Shown: positions 1 through 5,438, counted from the stretch's first letter. The stretch is 5,438 nucleotides of DNA from an uncultured Oscillospiraceae bacterium (GCA_947631805.1 CANRNA010000132.1:1-5438); one strand, 5' to 3'. The notes: generated by a model from the sequence alone, not told the origin. Numbers and translations are program-made.

Positions 1-1505
1 ATGGGCTCATATTCGCCGGTCTCGGCGTTGAGGACCTGCACGTCCTTGACCTTGTAGTCGCCGCTGACGCCGGTGAACACGCCCTTCTCGTCCTGGGTCA
101 CGGTGGACTCCACGGAGGAGTCGATGGTGTACTTAGCGCCGGAGACATGCAGGAAGCCGCCGATCTCCTCGCCGGTGCCAACGCCCCGGGCGCCCCACTC
201 AAGAGCGTCGATGATCTGCTGGCCGGTGACCTCGATAAGGCAGGCCACGTTGCCGAAGGTGTGCATGTTCTTGCAGGTCAGGTAGCTGATGTCGCCGGTC
301 AGGGCCTCGTTGCGGATGCCGCCGCCGTTCATGATGGCCACGTCAACATGGTGGCCCTCTACCTGGGTGGTCTCGCTGAACAGATAGTACAGCGCGTCGG
401 CCGCGAAGTCGCCGGAGTTGGTCTCCTGGCTGCGGACGAGACGGGTGCCGTCCTCGGCGTAGTTGTTCAGCACGTCCTCGGTGGTGCCGATGACCTCGCC
501 CAGCTCCTCGTTGATCTGGGCGATCCAGCCGCTCTGGCAGGCCTGCACGGCGGGCTCCAGGGCGTCGGCGGTCAGCTCACCGGCGAACAGAGCGGGCACG
601 TACTGGTCATAGAGCTTGGCCTTGATCTGCTCGGCGGAGAGCAGCTCGGTGGAGATGGTGCCGTCGGGGGCGATGGTCATCTGGCCCAGGGCGTTGAAGT
701 AAGAGCCGGTCTGGGTGAGGATGACGGTGTTGCCGTCGGCGTCGGCGACCTCCTCCATGGGAACGGTGGAGTGGGAGTGGCCATCGATGAAGGCGTCAAG
801 GCCGGTGGTGTTGGCGATGACTTCCTTGCTGGTCCAGGGGGCGGAGGCCTCGTCGATGCCCAGGTGGCCCAGGGCGATGACTATGTCGGCCTCGGCGGAG
901 GCGGCGTCGATGGTCTCCTGCACGGTCTGGTACAGGTCGGAGCCGTCATCGCCACCGGCGATGCCGTAGATGTAGTTGCCGTCCTCGTCCTGGAAGTAGG
1001 CGGGAGTGGACTTGGTGAAGGACTCGGGGGTGGTGATGCCGATGATGGCGATCTTCTGCCCGCCGATGTCAAAGACCTTGTAGGCGTCCAGCACGTTCTC
1101 GCCCTTCACGCCGTCCTCTTCATGGTAGAAGTTGCAGGACACGTAGGGGAACTGGGCCCACTCGATGGCGTTCATGGCGCCCTCCATGCCGTAGTCGAAC
1201 TCGTGGTTGCCCAGGGTGGCCAGGTCATAACCGGCCAGGTTCATCAGGTCGATGATGGTCTTGCCCTTGTCCATGGAGCCGTAAGCGGTGCCCTGGACAT
1301 GGTCGCCCGCGTCCACCAGCAGCACGTTGTCAAGGGTGTCCCGGTACTGGGCGGCGACGGTGTAGTTGAGGTCCTTGTCGATGTAGGTATGTACATCGTT
1401 GGTGTAGAGGATGGTGACGGTCTCGGCCTCGCCGTCGGCGAAGGCGGCCGTGCCCAGGCTCAGCACCATGGCAAGGACCAGCAGCAGGGAAAAGAGCTTC
1501 TTCAT
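1..1505 (-). CDS. Secreted 5'-nucleotidase / 2',3'-cyclic phosphodiesterase family metallophosphoesterase (3' end outside window)
   Basis: The product is a two-domain UshA-type enzyme that probably removes phosphate from extracellular nucleotides (metal-dependent) so that nucleoside and phosphate can be used. Seen: residues 1-23 form a signal peptide (MKKLF, a Leu/Val-rich core, then TAAFA before Asp24). The N-terminal metallophosphatase domain carries the metal ligands in order: YTNDVH (Asp37, His39), DAGDHVQG (Asp68), LGNHEFDYG (Asn100, His101), GHLG (His214) and DGHSHS (His243, His245). The C-terminal nucleotide-binding domain starts near residue 335 (LGEVIG) and shows NGGGIR (393-398) and EVTGQQI from 425. 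The start is supported by AAAGGAGG at 1513-1520, 7 nt before the ATG. 501 codons are present and the frame is still open at base 1, so the end, including any wall or membrane anchor, is not visible. The family is clear. The substrate (5'-nucleotides, cyclic nucleotides, UDP-sugars) cannot be read from the sequence. Confidence 0.93.
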   Translation of the reverse strand, partial: MKKLFSLLLVLAMVLSLGTAAFADGEAETVTILYTNDVHTYIDKDLNYTVAAQYRDTLDNVLLVDAGDHVQGTAYGSMDKGKTIIDLMNLAGYDLATLGNHEFDYGMEGAMNAIEWAQFPYVSCNFYHEEDGVKGENVLDAYKVFDIGGQKIAIIGITTPESFTKSTPAYFQDEDGNYIYGIAGGDDGSDLYQTVQETIDAASAEADIVIALGHLGIDEASAPWTSKEVIANTTGLDAFIDGHSHSTVPMEEVADADGNTVILTQTGSYFNALGQMTIAPDGTISTELLSAEQIKAKLYDQYVPALFAGELTADALEPAVQACQSGWIAQINEELGEVIGTTEDVLNNYAEDGTRLVRSQETNSGDFAADALYYLFSETTQVEGHHVDVAIMNGGGIRNEALTGDISYLTCKNMHTFGNVACLIEVTGQQIIDALEWGARGVGTGEEIGGFLHVSGAKYTIDSSVESTVTQDEKGVFTGVSGDYKVKDVQVLNAETGEYEP

Positions 1506-1557
1506 GGGTTGTCCTCCTTTAAAGTGAAAAAGTATATGTTGGGGAACGCTTTTCTTC

Positions 1558-1586
1558 ATTATAACAAGATGTAGTATGCTTGTCAA
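1558..1586 (-). promoter_or_regulatory. Consensus sigma-A promoter of the nucleotidase gene
   Basis: On the minus strand, TTGACA (1586-1581) and TATAAT (1563-1558) are separated by exactly 17 bp; both hexamers match the consensus fully. Transcription should start near 1551, giving a leader of about 45 nt that contains the AAAGGAGG ribosome binding site at 1520-1513. The promoter lies in the AT-rich gap after the pseudouridine synthase gene, so the nucleotidase can be expressed on its own. I saw no obvious operator. Confidence 0.85.
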
Positions 1587-1622
1587 AGCAAATACGAGCA
1601 GATTACAGAATTTGCCTTTTTG

Positions 1623-2606
1623 TCAAAATTTTTGGTTGTTATGGTAATCGGGAAAGTATTTTTCAACAAACGGCACCTGCTCCACGGTGAAAATGCGGCC
1701 CCGGAGGTATTCCAGGGGCCCCCCGTCGGAGGTGAAATCGAACCCGAGCCGCCAGCTCCACAAGAGCTGCCTGTCCTCCCCGTAGCGCCGGTTGCACTTT
1801 TCCCGGCCGTATTTCCCGTCCCCCAGCAGGGGCCAGCCCGCGTGGGCCATCTGGACCCGTATCTGGTGGGTGCGGCCGGTGTGGAGGCGGCAGGTGACGA
1901 GGCTCAGGCCCTCCCGGCTGGCCAGGAGGCGGTAATCCGTCACGGCCAGGCTGGTCCCCGGCTCCTGGCGGGGCTTGACGTAGACCTGGTTTTTCACCGC
2001 GTCCTTGAAAAGCCACCCCTCCAGCCGCCCCTGGGGGGGGCGGGGGGCGCCCAGGCACACGCACAGATATTCCTTCGTCACCTCACGGGCCCGTATCTTC
2101 TCGCCCATGACCCGCAGGGCGGGGGCGTTTTTCGCGGCGATGACGATGCCGCCGGTGCCCCGGTCGATGCGGTTGCACAGGGCGGGGGCGAAGCTGTTCT
2201 CCGCCGCCGGGTCCCACTGGCCCAGCTGATAGGCCCGTGCCTGGATGCGGGCCACCAGGCTGCGGGGGTCCCAGCCCCCGGCGGCGTGGCACAGCACGCC
2301 GGGCCGCTTGTTCACCAGCAGGATATTCTCGTCCTCATAGACGATGTCCAGGTCGGGCCGGAGGGCGGCCAGGGCCCTGTCCGTCTCCCGGACGGAGGCG
2401 GTGAAAAACTCCTCCGGCACATACAGGCGCACGGTATCCCCCTCCGCCAGGCGGACGTCGGGCCGGGCCCAATGACCGTTGACCTTTATGTCCTTGCGGC
2501 GGAAGTGCTTTTGCAGCAGGGAGGAGGGGATGGACGGGGCTATTTTGGCGGCAAATCGGTCCAGCCGCTGGCCCGCGTCGTTTTTCGTGACGGTGAACTC
2601 TCTCAT
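1623..2606 (-). CDS. RluA-family 23S-type pseudouridine synthase with S4 RNA-binding domain
   Basis: The product is a 327-residue RluA/RluC/RluD-type enzyme that isomerises uridine to pseudouridine, most likely in 23S rRNA; the exact site cannot be assigned. Seen: an N-terminal S4 domain (about 12-65: GQRLDRFAAK and RRKDIKVNG), the catalytic loop NRIDRGTGG (145-153) with nucleophile Asp148, and the family motif LHTGRTHQIRVQMAH (241-255) followed by GDGKYG (262-267). The loop reads Asn-Arg-Ile-Asp where classical RluA members read His-Arg-Leu-Asp; the catalytic Asp and its Arg neighbour are kept. I chose the ATG at 2606 because MREFTV leads directly into the S4 domain, as is usual for the family. 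It has no Shine-Dalgarno sequence: the bases before it are CTGCCTCCC. An in-frame TTG at 2642 would add 12 residues but lies in the promoter. The gene is divergent from yceD, which fits a shared ribosome theme. Confidence 0.93.
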   Translation of the reverse strand: MREFTVTKNDAGQRLDRFAAKIAPSIPSSLLQKHFRRKDIKVNGHWARPDVRLAEGDTVRLYVPEEFFTASVRETDRALAALRPDLDIVYEDENILLVNKRPGVLCHAAGGWDPRSLVARIQARAYQLGQWDPAAENSFAPALCNRIDRGTGGIVIAAKNAPALRVMGEKIRAREVTKEYLCVCLGAPRPPQGRLEGWLFKDAVKNQVYVKPRQEPGTSLAVTDYRLLASREGLSLVTCRLHTGRTHQIRVQMAHAGWPLLGDGKYGREKCNRRYGEDRQLLWSWRLGFDFTSDGGPLEYLRGRIFTVEQVPFVEKYFPDYHNNQKF

Positions 2607-2613
2607 GGGAGGC

Positions 2614-2642
2614 AGTATAACATGAAAAAAATTGATTGACAA
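2614..2642 (-). promoter_or_regulatory. Predicted promoter of the pseudouridine synthase gene (leaderless)
   Basis: On the minus strand, TTGTCA (2642-2637) and TATACT (2619-2614) are 17 bp apart, each one mismatch from the sigma-A consensus. The last base of the -10 is only 7 nt from the ATG at 2606, so transcription should begin at about 2608-2606, on or beside the start codon. Its -35 box overlaps that of the yceD promoter on the other strand. An alternative minus-strand -10 (TATAAT, 2662-2657) has no matching -35. Confidence 0.7.
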
Positions 2643-2664
2643 CGGGGATATATTAAATTATAAT
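2636..2664 (+). promoter_or_regulatory. Consensus sigma-A promoter of the yceD-rpmF operon
   Basis: TTGACA (2636-2641) and TATAAT (2659-2664) are separated by exactly 17 bp; both hexamers are perfect. The expected start is near G2671, about 23 nt before the yceD ATG at 2694. Such a strong promoter suits an operon encoding a ribosomal protein. The -35 box is shared with the divergent pseudouridine synthase promoter. Confidence 0.88.
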
Positions 2665-2679
2665 ATCCGGGCGACTATA

Positions 2680-2685
2680 TGAGGT
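2680..2685 (+). promoter_or_regulatory. Ribosome binding site that sets the yceD start
   Basis: TGAGGT ends about 8-9 nt before the ATG at 2694, a good Shine-Dalgarno spacing. The upstream in-frame ATG at 2679 overlaps this site, would lie only about 8 nt from the predicted transcription start, and has no ribosome binding site of its own. Confidence 0.65.
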
Positions 2686-2693
2686 TTGTCACG

Positions 2694-3200
2694 ATGTTTT
2701 TAGACCTGCACGAGATCATCGAGGTACCGGGGGGACAGGTCCCCTTTCGGTGCGAGCTGGACCAGGAGAGGCTGAGCTTCCCCACGCTGGAGGCGTTCCG
2801 GGGGCCGGTGACGGCCGAGGGAATGGTGAAAAATACCGCCGGGGTGCTGACGCTCACCGCCGATGTGAAGGCGGACATGCTGGTACGCTGTGACCGGTGC
2901 GGCAAGCCCTTTTCCCTGTGTCTTGCCCCCCGCTTCACCGCCGTTTTGCAGGCGGACGCGGAGGACATGGACAGCGAAAACGTCTTCCCCCTGGATGGGG
3001 ACGGCGTGGACGTGAGCGACGTGGCGGAGACCTGCTTCATCCTGGACATGGACCAGAAGTTCCTGTGCCGGGAGGACTGCAAGGGCCTTTGCCCCACCTG
3101 CGGGAAGGACCTGAACGACGGGCCTTGTAACTGCAAAAAACAAATCGATCCGAGAATGGCGGCCCTCGGGCAGCTGTTGGATGATATACAGGAGGTGTGA
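2694..3200 (+). CDS. yceD: YceD/DUF177 family protein, large-subunit rRNA accumulation factor
   Basis: This is a 168-residue DUF177 (YceD) protein. Members in bacteria and plastids are linked to normal accumulation or processing of 23S rRNA, and the gene typically sits directly before rpmF, as here; the biochemical role is not settled. Seen: the N-terminus MFLDLHEIIEVPGG, a CDRC pair (Cys66, Cys69), and a Cys-rich C-terminal block with CREDC (125-129), GLCPTCG (131-137) and CNC (145-147). The GLCP-CG-NDG-CNC pattern is the family signature and could bind zinc. The start at 2694 is chosen on the TGAGGT site at 2680-2685. The stop is 3 nt before the rpmF ATG, and the rpmF ribosome binding site (GGAGG, 3191-3195) lies inside the last codons of this gene, so the two are one operon and probably coupled in translation. 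Confidence 0.93.
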   Translation: MFLDLHEIIEVPGGQVPFRCELDQERLSFPTLEAFRGPVTAEGMVKNTAGVLTLTADVKADMLVRCDRCGKPFSLCLAPRFTAVLQADAEDMDSENVFPLDGDGVDVSDVAETCFILDMDQKFLCREDCKGLCPTCGKDLNDGPCNCKKQIDPRMAALGQLLDDIQEV

Positions 3201-3203
3201 ACG

Positions 3204-3392
3204 ATGGCAGTCCCTAAAAGAAAAGTATCCCACGCCAGAAAGAGCAAGAGGCGCTCCAGCGTCTGGAAGCTGCGTCTTCCCAAGCTGGTCGCCTGCCCCA
3301 ACTGCGGCGAGTACCACATGCCTCACCGCGTCTGCCCGGCCTGCGGCCAGTATGACGGACGCGCTGTCATCACTGTGGGCGAGGAGAAGTGA
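3204..3392 (+). CDS. rpmF: 50S ribosomal protein L32 (bL32), zinc-binding type
   Basis: The product is a 62-residue bL32, a small basic protein of the large ribosomal subunit. Seen: the classic start MAVPKRKVSHARKSKRR, a basic stretch that contacts rRNA, then the zinc ribbon CPNC (Cys31, Cys34) and CPAC (Cys44, Cys47). All four cysteines are intact, so this is the zinc-containing (C+) form rather than a zinc-independent paralogue. GGAGG at 3191-3195 is 8 nt upstream of the ATG. The gene follows yceD by 3 nt and is the last of its operon: an intrinsic terminator begins 12 nt after the stop. Length and composition are normal for the family. Confidence 0.98.
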   Translation: MAVPKRKVSHARKSKRRSSVWKLRLPKLVACPNCGEYHMPHRVCPACGQYDGRAVITVGEEK

Positions 3393-3404
3393 TTTCTGCA
3401 AGAT

Positions 3405-3431
3405 AAGGGGGGCTCTGTGCCCCCCTTTTTT
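3405..3431 (+). terminator. Strong intrinsic terminator after rpmF
   Basis: AAGGGGGGC (3405-3413) pairs perfectly with GCCCCCCTT (3419-3427) around a 5-nt loop (TCTGT), and six T residues follow at 3426-3431. The 9-bp, mostly G-C stem with a U tract closes the yceD-rpmF operon and separates it from der. Confidence 0.93.
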
Positions 3432-3451
3432 GCTCTGAGCGAATTTTTTTC

Positions 3452-3471
3452 GGGGCGGCTGGCGCCGTCCC
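3452..3471. repeat. GC-rich inverted repeat in the rpmF-der gap
   Basis: GGGGCGGC (3452-3459) and GCCGTCCC (3464-3471) form an 8-bp stem with one G-T wobble and a 4-nt loop (TGGC). It is not a terminator on either strand: on plus the T run (3444-3450) lies before it, and on minus it is followed by A residues. It covers the place where the -35 box of der would lie. It could be an operator, a relic, or a copy of a dispersed intergenic palindrome; the sequence alone does not decide. Confidence 0.5.
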
Positions 3472-3476
3472 TACCG

Positions 3477-3485
3477 TGCTATACT
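3477..3485 (+). promoter_or_regulatory. Extended -10 promoter of der-plsY
   Basis: TGC followed by TATACT (3477-3485) is an extended -10 element, one mismatch from TATAAT. At a 17-bp spacing the -35 position (3457-3462) is GC-rich and matches nothing, so the TG motif would have to compensate. Transcription would start near 3492, leaving a leader of about 16 nt before the der ATG. Confidence 0.65.
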
Positions 3486-3495
3486 AATGAAGGAA

Positions 3496-3500
3496 GGAGG
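3496..3500 (+). promoter_or_regulatory. Ribosome binding site that sets the der start
   Basis: GGAGG is followed by 7 nt and the ATG at 3508. The earlier in-frame ATG at 3487 lies before this site and upstream of the predicted transcription start, so it is unlikely to be used. Confidence 0.85.
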
Positions 3501-3507
3501 CGGGGAT

Positions 3508-4833
3508 ATGGCAAAGCCGCTGGTGGCGATCGTGGGTCGGCCCAACGTGGGCAAGAGCATGCTCTTCAACCGCCTGGCCGGGCAGCGGCTGTCCATCGTG
3601 GAGGACACCCCCGGCGTGACACGGGACAGGCTGTACGCCTCCTGCGAGTGGGCGGGGCGGAGCTTCGACATCGTGGACACGGGCGGCATAGAGCCCAACA
3701 CGGACAACGAGATACTGCTGTTCATGCGGGAGCAGGCCATGATGGCCATCGACAGCGCCGACGTGATCGTCATGGTCACGGAGATAGGCACCGGTATCAC
3801 CGCCGCCGATCAGGACGTGGCGGGCATGCTCCAGCGCTGCGGAAAGCCCGTGGTGCTGGCGGTGAACAAGATGGACTCCATCGGGCCCGACGACGTGGGC
3901 ATCTATGAGTTCTACAACCTGGGGCTGGGCGAGCCCATCGCCGTCTCCGCCGTCCACGGCCACGGCACCGGGGACCTGCTGGACGCCTGCGTGGCCCACT
4001 TCCCCCCGCCTGGGGAGGAAGCGGAGGACGACGGGCGCATCCGGGTGGCGGTCATCGGCAAGCCCAACGTGGGCAAGAGCTCGCTCATCAACTACATCCT
4101 GGGGGAGAAGCGGGTCATCGTGGCGGATATGCCCGGCACCACACGTGACGCGGTGGACACCCCCGTGGACAACCGGTACGGCAGCTATCTTTTCATCGAC
4201 ACGGCGGGCATCCGCCGCAAGAGCAAGGTCAACGACCGGGTGGAGCGGTTTTCCGTCATGCGGGCCCAGCTGGCCGTGGAGCGCAGCGACGTGTGCCTCA
4301 TCATGATAGACGCCAGGGACGGGGTCACCGAGCAGGACACCAAGATAGCGGGTCTGGCCCACGAGGCCGGAAAGGCCAGCATCATCGTGGTGAACAAGTG
4401 GGACCTGGTGGAAAAGGACACCCACACCATGGAGCAGATGCGAAAAAGGGTGAAACAGGACCTGTCTTTCATGGATTATGCCCCGGTAGTATTCATCTCC
4501 TGCTTGACGGGACAGCGAACAGGGCGTATATTTGATATGATAAACGCCGCCAACGAGCAGGCGTCCCTGCGCATCTCCACCGGGAGGCTGAACGACCTGC
4601 TGGCCGACGCCCAGGCCCGGCAGCAGCCCCCCACCGACAAGGGCCGCCGCCTGAAGGTGTACTATATGACCCAGACCGGCGTGAAGCCGCCCCAGTTCGT
4701 CATCTTCTGCAACAGCAGAGAGCTTTTCCACTTCTCATACCAGAGATACATCGAAAACCGCATCCGGGCGACCTTCGGATTGGAGGGGACCCCCGTCAGA
4801 CTGACGATCCGTCAGAAAGGAGAAAACGAATGA
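3508..4833 (+). CDS. der: Ribosome biogenesis GTPase Der (EngA), tandem G domains
   Basis: The product is a 441-residue Der/EngA, an essential GTPase that acts in the cytoplasm in late assembly of the 50S subunit; the length is normal (about 436-490). Seen: G domain 1 with P-loop GRPNVGKS (10-17), the TPGVTRD switch (34-40), DTGG (57-60) and NKMD (120-123); an acidic linker (about 169-176); G domain 2 with GKPNVGKS (184-191), MPGTTRD (208-214), DTAG (231-234) and NKWD (296-299); then a C-terminal KH-like RNA-binding domain (from about 355) with the typical YYMTQTGVKPPQFVIF run. All nucleotide-binding motifs of both domains are intact. Residue 18 is Met where many homologues have Thr, but the P-loop Ser17 is present. 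The start is set by GGAGG at 3496-3500. The stop overlaps the plsY start by 4 nt (ATGA), and the plsY ribosome binding site lies inside der. Confidence 0.98.
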   Translation: MAKPLVAIVGRPNVGKSMLFNRLAGQRLSIVEDTPGVTRDRLYASCEWAGRSFDIVDTGGIEPNTDNEILLFMREQAMMAIDSADVIVMVTEIGTGITAADQDVAGMLQRCGKPVVLAVNKMDSIGPDDVGIYEFYNLGLGEPIAVSAVHGHGTGDLLDACVAHFPPPGEEAEDDGRIRVAVIGKPNVGKSSLINYILGEKRVIVADMPGTTRDAVDTPVDNRYGSYLFIDTAGIRRKSKVNDRVERFSVMRAQLAVERSDVCLIMIDARDGVTEQDTKIAGLAHEAGKASIIVVNKWDLVEKDTHTMEQMRKRVKQDLSFMDYAPVVFISCLTGQRTGRIFDMINAANEQASLRISTGRLNDLLADAQARQQPPTDKGRRLKVYYMTQTGVKPPQFVIFCNSRELFHFSYQRYIENRIRATFGLEGTPVRLTIRQKGENE

Positions 4834-5438
4834 TCCCACTTCTTCTCATCCTCATCGCTGTCCTGTCCTACGGCCTGGGGGCCTTGAACGGGGCGATGCT
4901 CCTGAGCCGTTTCGTCTTCCATAAGGATATCCGCAAGTACGGCTCCGGCAACGCGGGCTACACCAACTTCGTCCGGGTCTTCGGGAACAAGTGGGGCCCC
5001 GCCGTGTTCGCGGTGGATATCCTCAAGAGCGCCATCGCCGTGCTGGCAGGCGGGCTGCTGATGCTGATCGTGGGCCGGAACTATATGACCGTGGGCAAGC
5101 TGTTCGCCGGGTTCTTCCTGGTCCTGGGGCACATGTATCCCATCCAGTACCAGCTCCGGGGCGGCAAGGGCGTGCTTTGCTGCATGGCCACCTTCTGGCT
5201 GACCGACTGGCGCATCGGCCTGATCGCCACGGGCGTGTTCGTCATCGTCGTGGCCTTCTCCCAGTACGTGTCCCTCTCCAGCATGTGCGGCTGCCTGGTG
5301 GGCGCCCTCGTCACCTATTTCATCATCCCGGCGGACAACCTCCGGGGCGTGTGCGGGACCCTGGCCCTGGTGACCGCCCTGTTCATCATCTGGCGGCACC
5401 GGGGGAACATCTTCCGCATCATCCAGCACCGGGAGCCC
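4830..5438 (+). CDS. plsY: Acyl-phosphate:glycerol-3-phosphate acyltransferase PlsY (3' end outside window)
   Basis: PlsY is a multi-pass inner membrane enzyme that moves the acyl group from acyl-phosphate (made by PlsX) to glycerol-3-phosphate, giving lysophosphatidic acid, the first step of phospholipid synthesis. 203 codons are present with no stop; as the family is about 190-220 residues, little is missing. Seen: hydrophobic segments at about 2-25, 56-82, 88-105, 128-143, 150-167 and 174-188; motif 1 DIRKYGSGNAGYTN (33-46); motif 2 GHMYP with GGKGV (100-115); motif 3 RHRGNIFRI (189-197) and Glu202. It departs from the usual form: Tyr44 replaces Ala in SGNxGATN, GALNGAMLLSR (17-27) replaces the usual GSIP segment, and His200 stands where motif 3 usually has Gly before the Glu. 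AAAGGAG at 4816-4822, inside der, is 7 nt upstream, and ATGA overlaps the der stop, so translation is probably coupled. Confidence 0.93.
   Translation, partial: MIPLLLILIAVLSYGLGALNGAMLLSRFVFHKDIRKYGSGNAGYTNFVRVFGNKWGPAVFAVDILKSAIAVLAGGLLMLIVGRNYMTVGKLFAGFFLVLGHMYPIQYQLRGGKGVLCCMATFWLTDWRIGLIATGVFVIVVAFSQYVSLSSMCGCLVGALVTYFIIPADNLRGVCGTLALVTALFIIWRHRGNIFRIIQHREP

Noticed and set aside
147..1574. Long plus-strand open frame (475 codons) over the nucleotidase
   Set aside because: It is antisense to a gene with intact catalytic motifs, has a repetitive Gly/Val/Leu/Ala-rich translation with no domain, and no ribosome binding site. GC-rich third positions of the real gene keep this frame open.
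1585..1619. Imperfect hairpin (AAAGCAAAT at 1585-1593 with ATTTGCCTTT at 1610-1619) as terminator of the pseudouridine synthase gene
   Set aside because: The stem is AT-rich with a bulge and a 16-nt loop, and on the minus strand no T run follows. It overlaps the -35 of the nucleotidase promoter. On plus a T run follows, but there is no plus-strand gene to end.
1620..2639. Plus-strand open frame of 339 codons mirroring the pseudouridine synthase almost end to end
   Set aside because: The opposite strand encodes a clear RluA-family enzyme. The mirror frame is Pro/Gly/Ala-rich low-complexity protein with no family features, so it is a composition artefact.
2604..2642. TTG at 2642 as start of the pseudouridine synthase
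   Set aside because: It has no ribosome binding site, overlaps the predicted -35 box, and would add 12 residues (starting MSINFF) before the usual family N-terminus.
2679..2693. ATG at 2679 as start of yceD
   Set aside because: It lies about 8 nt from the predicted transcription start without a ribosome binding site, and it overlaps the TGAGGT site that serves the ATG at 2694.
3487..3507. ATG at 3487 as start of der
   Set aside because: It precedes both the GGAGG site and the predicted transcription start near 3492; MAKPLVAIVG at 3508 is the normal family N-terminus.
3559..3561. Met18 after the first Der P-loop (GKSM rather than GKST) as a sign of a defective G domain
   Set aside because: The Lys16 and Ser17 that contact nucleotide and magnesium are present, all other G motifs are intact, and this position is outside the GxxxxGKS core.
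3484..4731. Minus-strand open frame of 415 codons over der
   Set aside because: It is antisense to the intact der gene, His/Val/Gly-rich, with no recognisable domain and no ribosome binding site.
4812..5429. Minus-strand open frame of 205 codons over plsY
   Set aside because: The translation is an acidic/His-rich low-complexity string, while the plus strand encodes a membrane protein with PlsY motifs.

Overview
The window looks like ordinary core chromosome from a GC-rich member of the Clostridia (Bacillota), most like the Oscillospiraceae (Flavonifractor/Oscillibacter type). The grounds are inference from several signs: strong GGAGG-type ribosome binding sites, near-consensus sigma-A promoters with 17-bp spacers in AT-rich gaps, GC-rich third codon positions, a four-cysteine (zinc-type) L32, and the gene order yceD-rpmF-der-plsY. 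I see no tRNA, rRNA, CRISPR array, insertion sequence or phage gene.

Left part, minus strand (1-2606). A secreted UshA-type 5'-nucleotidase/metallophosphoesterase starts at 1505 and runs off the left edge. It has its own consensus promoter in the 117-bp gap upstream. Beyond that gap, on the same strand, lies an RluA-family pseudouridine synthase with an S4 domain (1623-2606). No convincing terminator separates the two, so readthrough from the synthase into the nucleotidase is possible.

Divergent control region (2607-2693). The pseudouridine synthase and the yceD-rpmF operon are transcribed away from each other. The two predicted promoters share one -35 hexamer: TTGACA on plus and TTGTCA on minus overlap by 5 bp. 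RNA polymerase should therefore be able to serve only one side at a time. The minus promoter sits so close to its gene that the transcript should begin at or next to the ATG, giving a leaderless mRNA. This is the most interesting feature of the window.

Right part, plus strand (2694-5438). yceD (DUF177, linked to 23S rRNA) and rpmF (ribosomal protein L32) form a tight operon closed by a strong intrinsic terminator. A second unit follows, with an extended -10 promoter: der (double GTPase for 50S assembly) overlapping plsY (acyl-phosphate:glycerol-3-phosphate acyltransferase) by the ATGA motif. plsY runs to the right edge.

Four of the six genes (RluA-type synthase, yceD, rpmF, der) concern the large ribosomal subunit: rRNA modification, rRNA maturation, a structural protein and an assembly GTPase. 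plsY links the cluster to membrane phospholipid synthesis. I found no undescribed biological system here. The points worth checking are the promoter architecture and sequence variants in PlsY.
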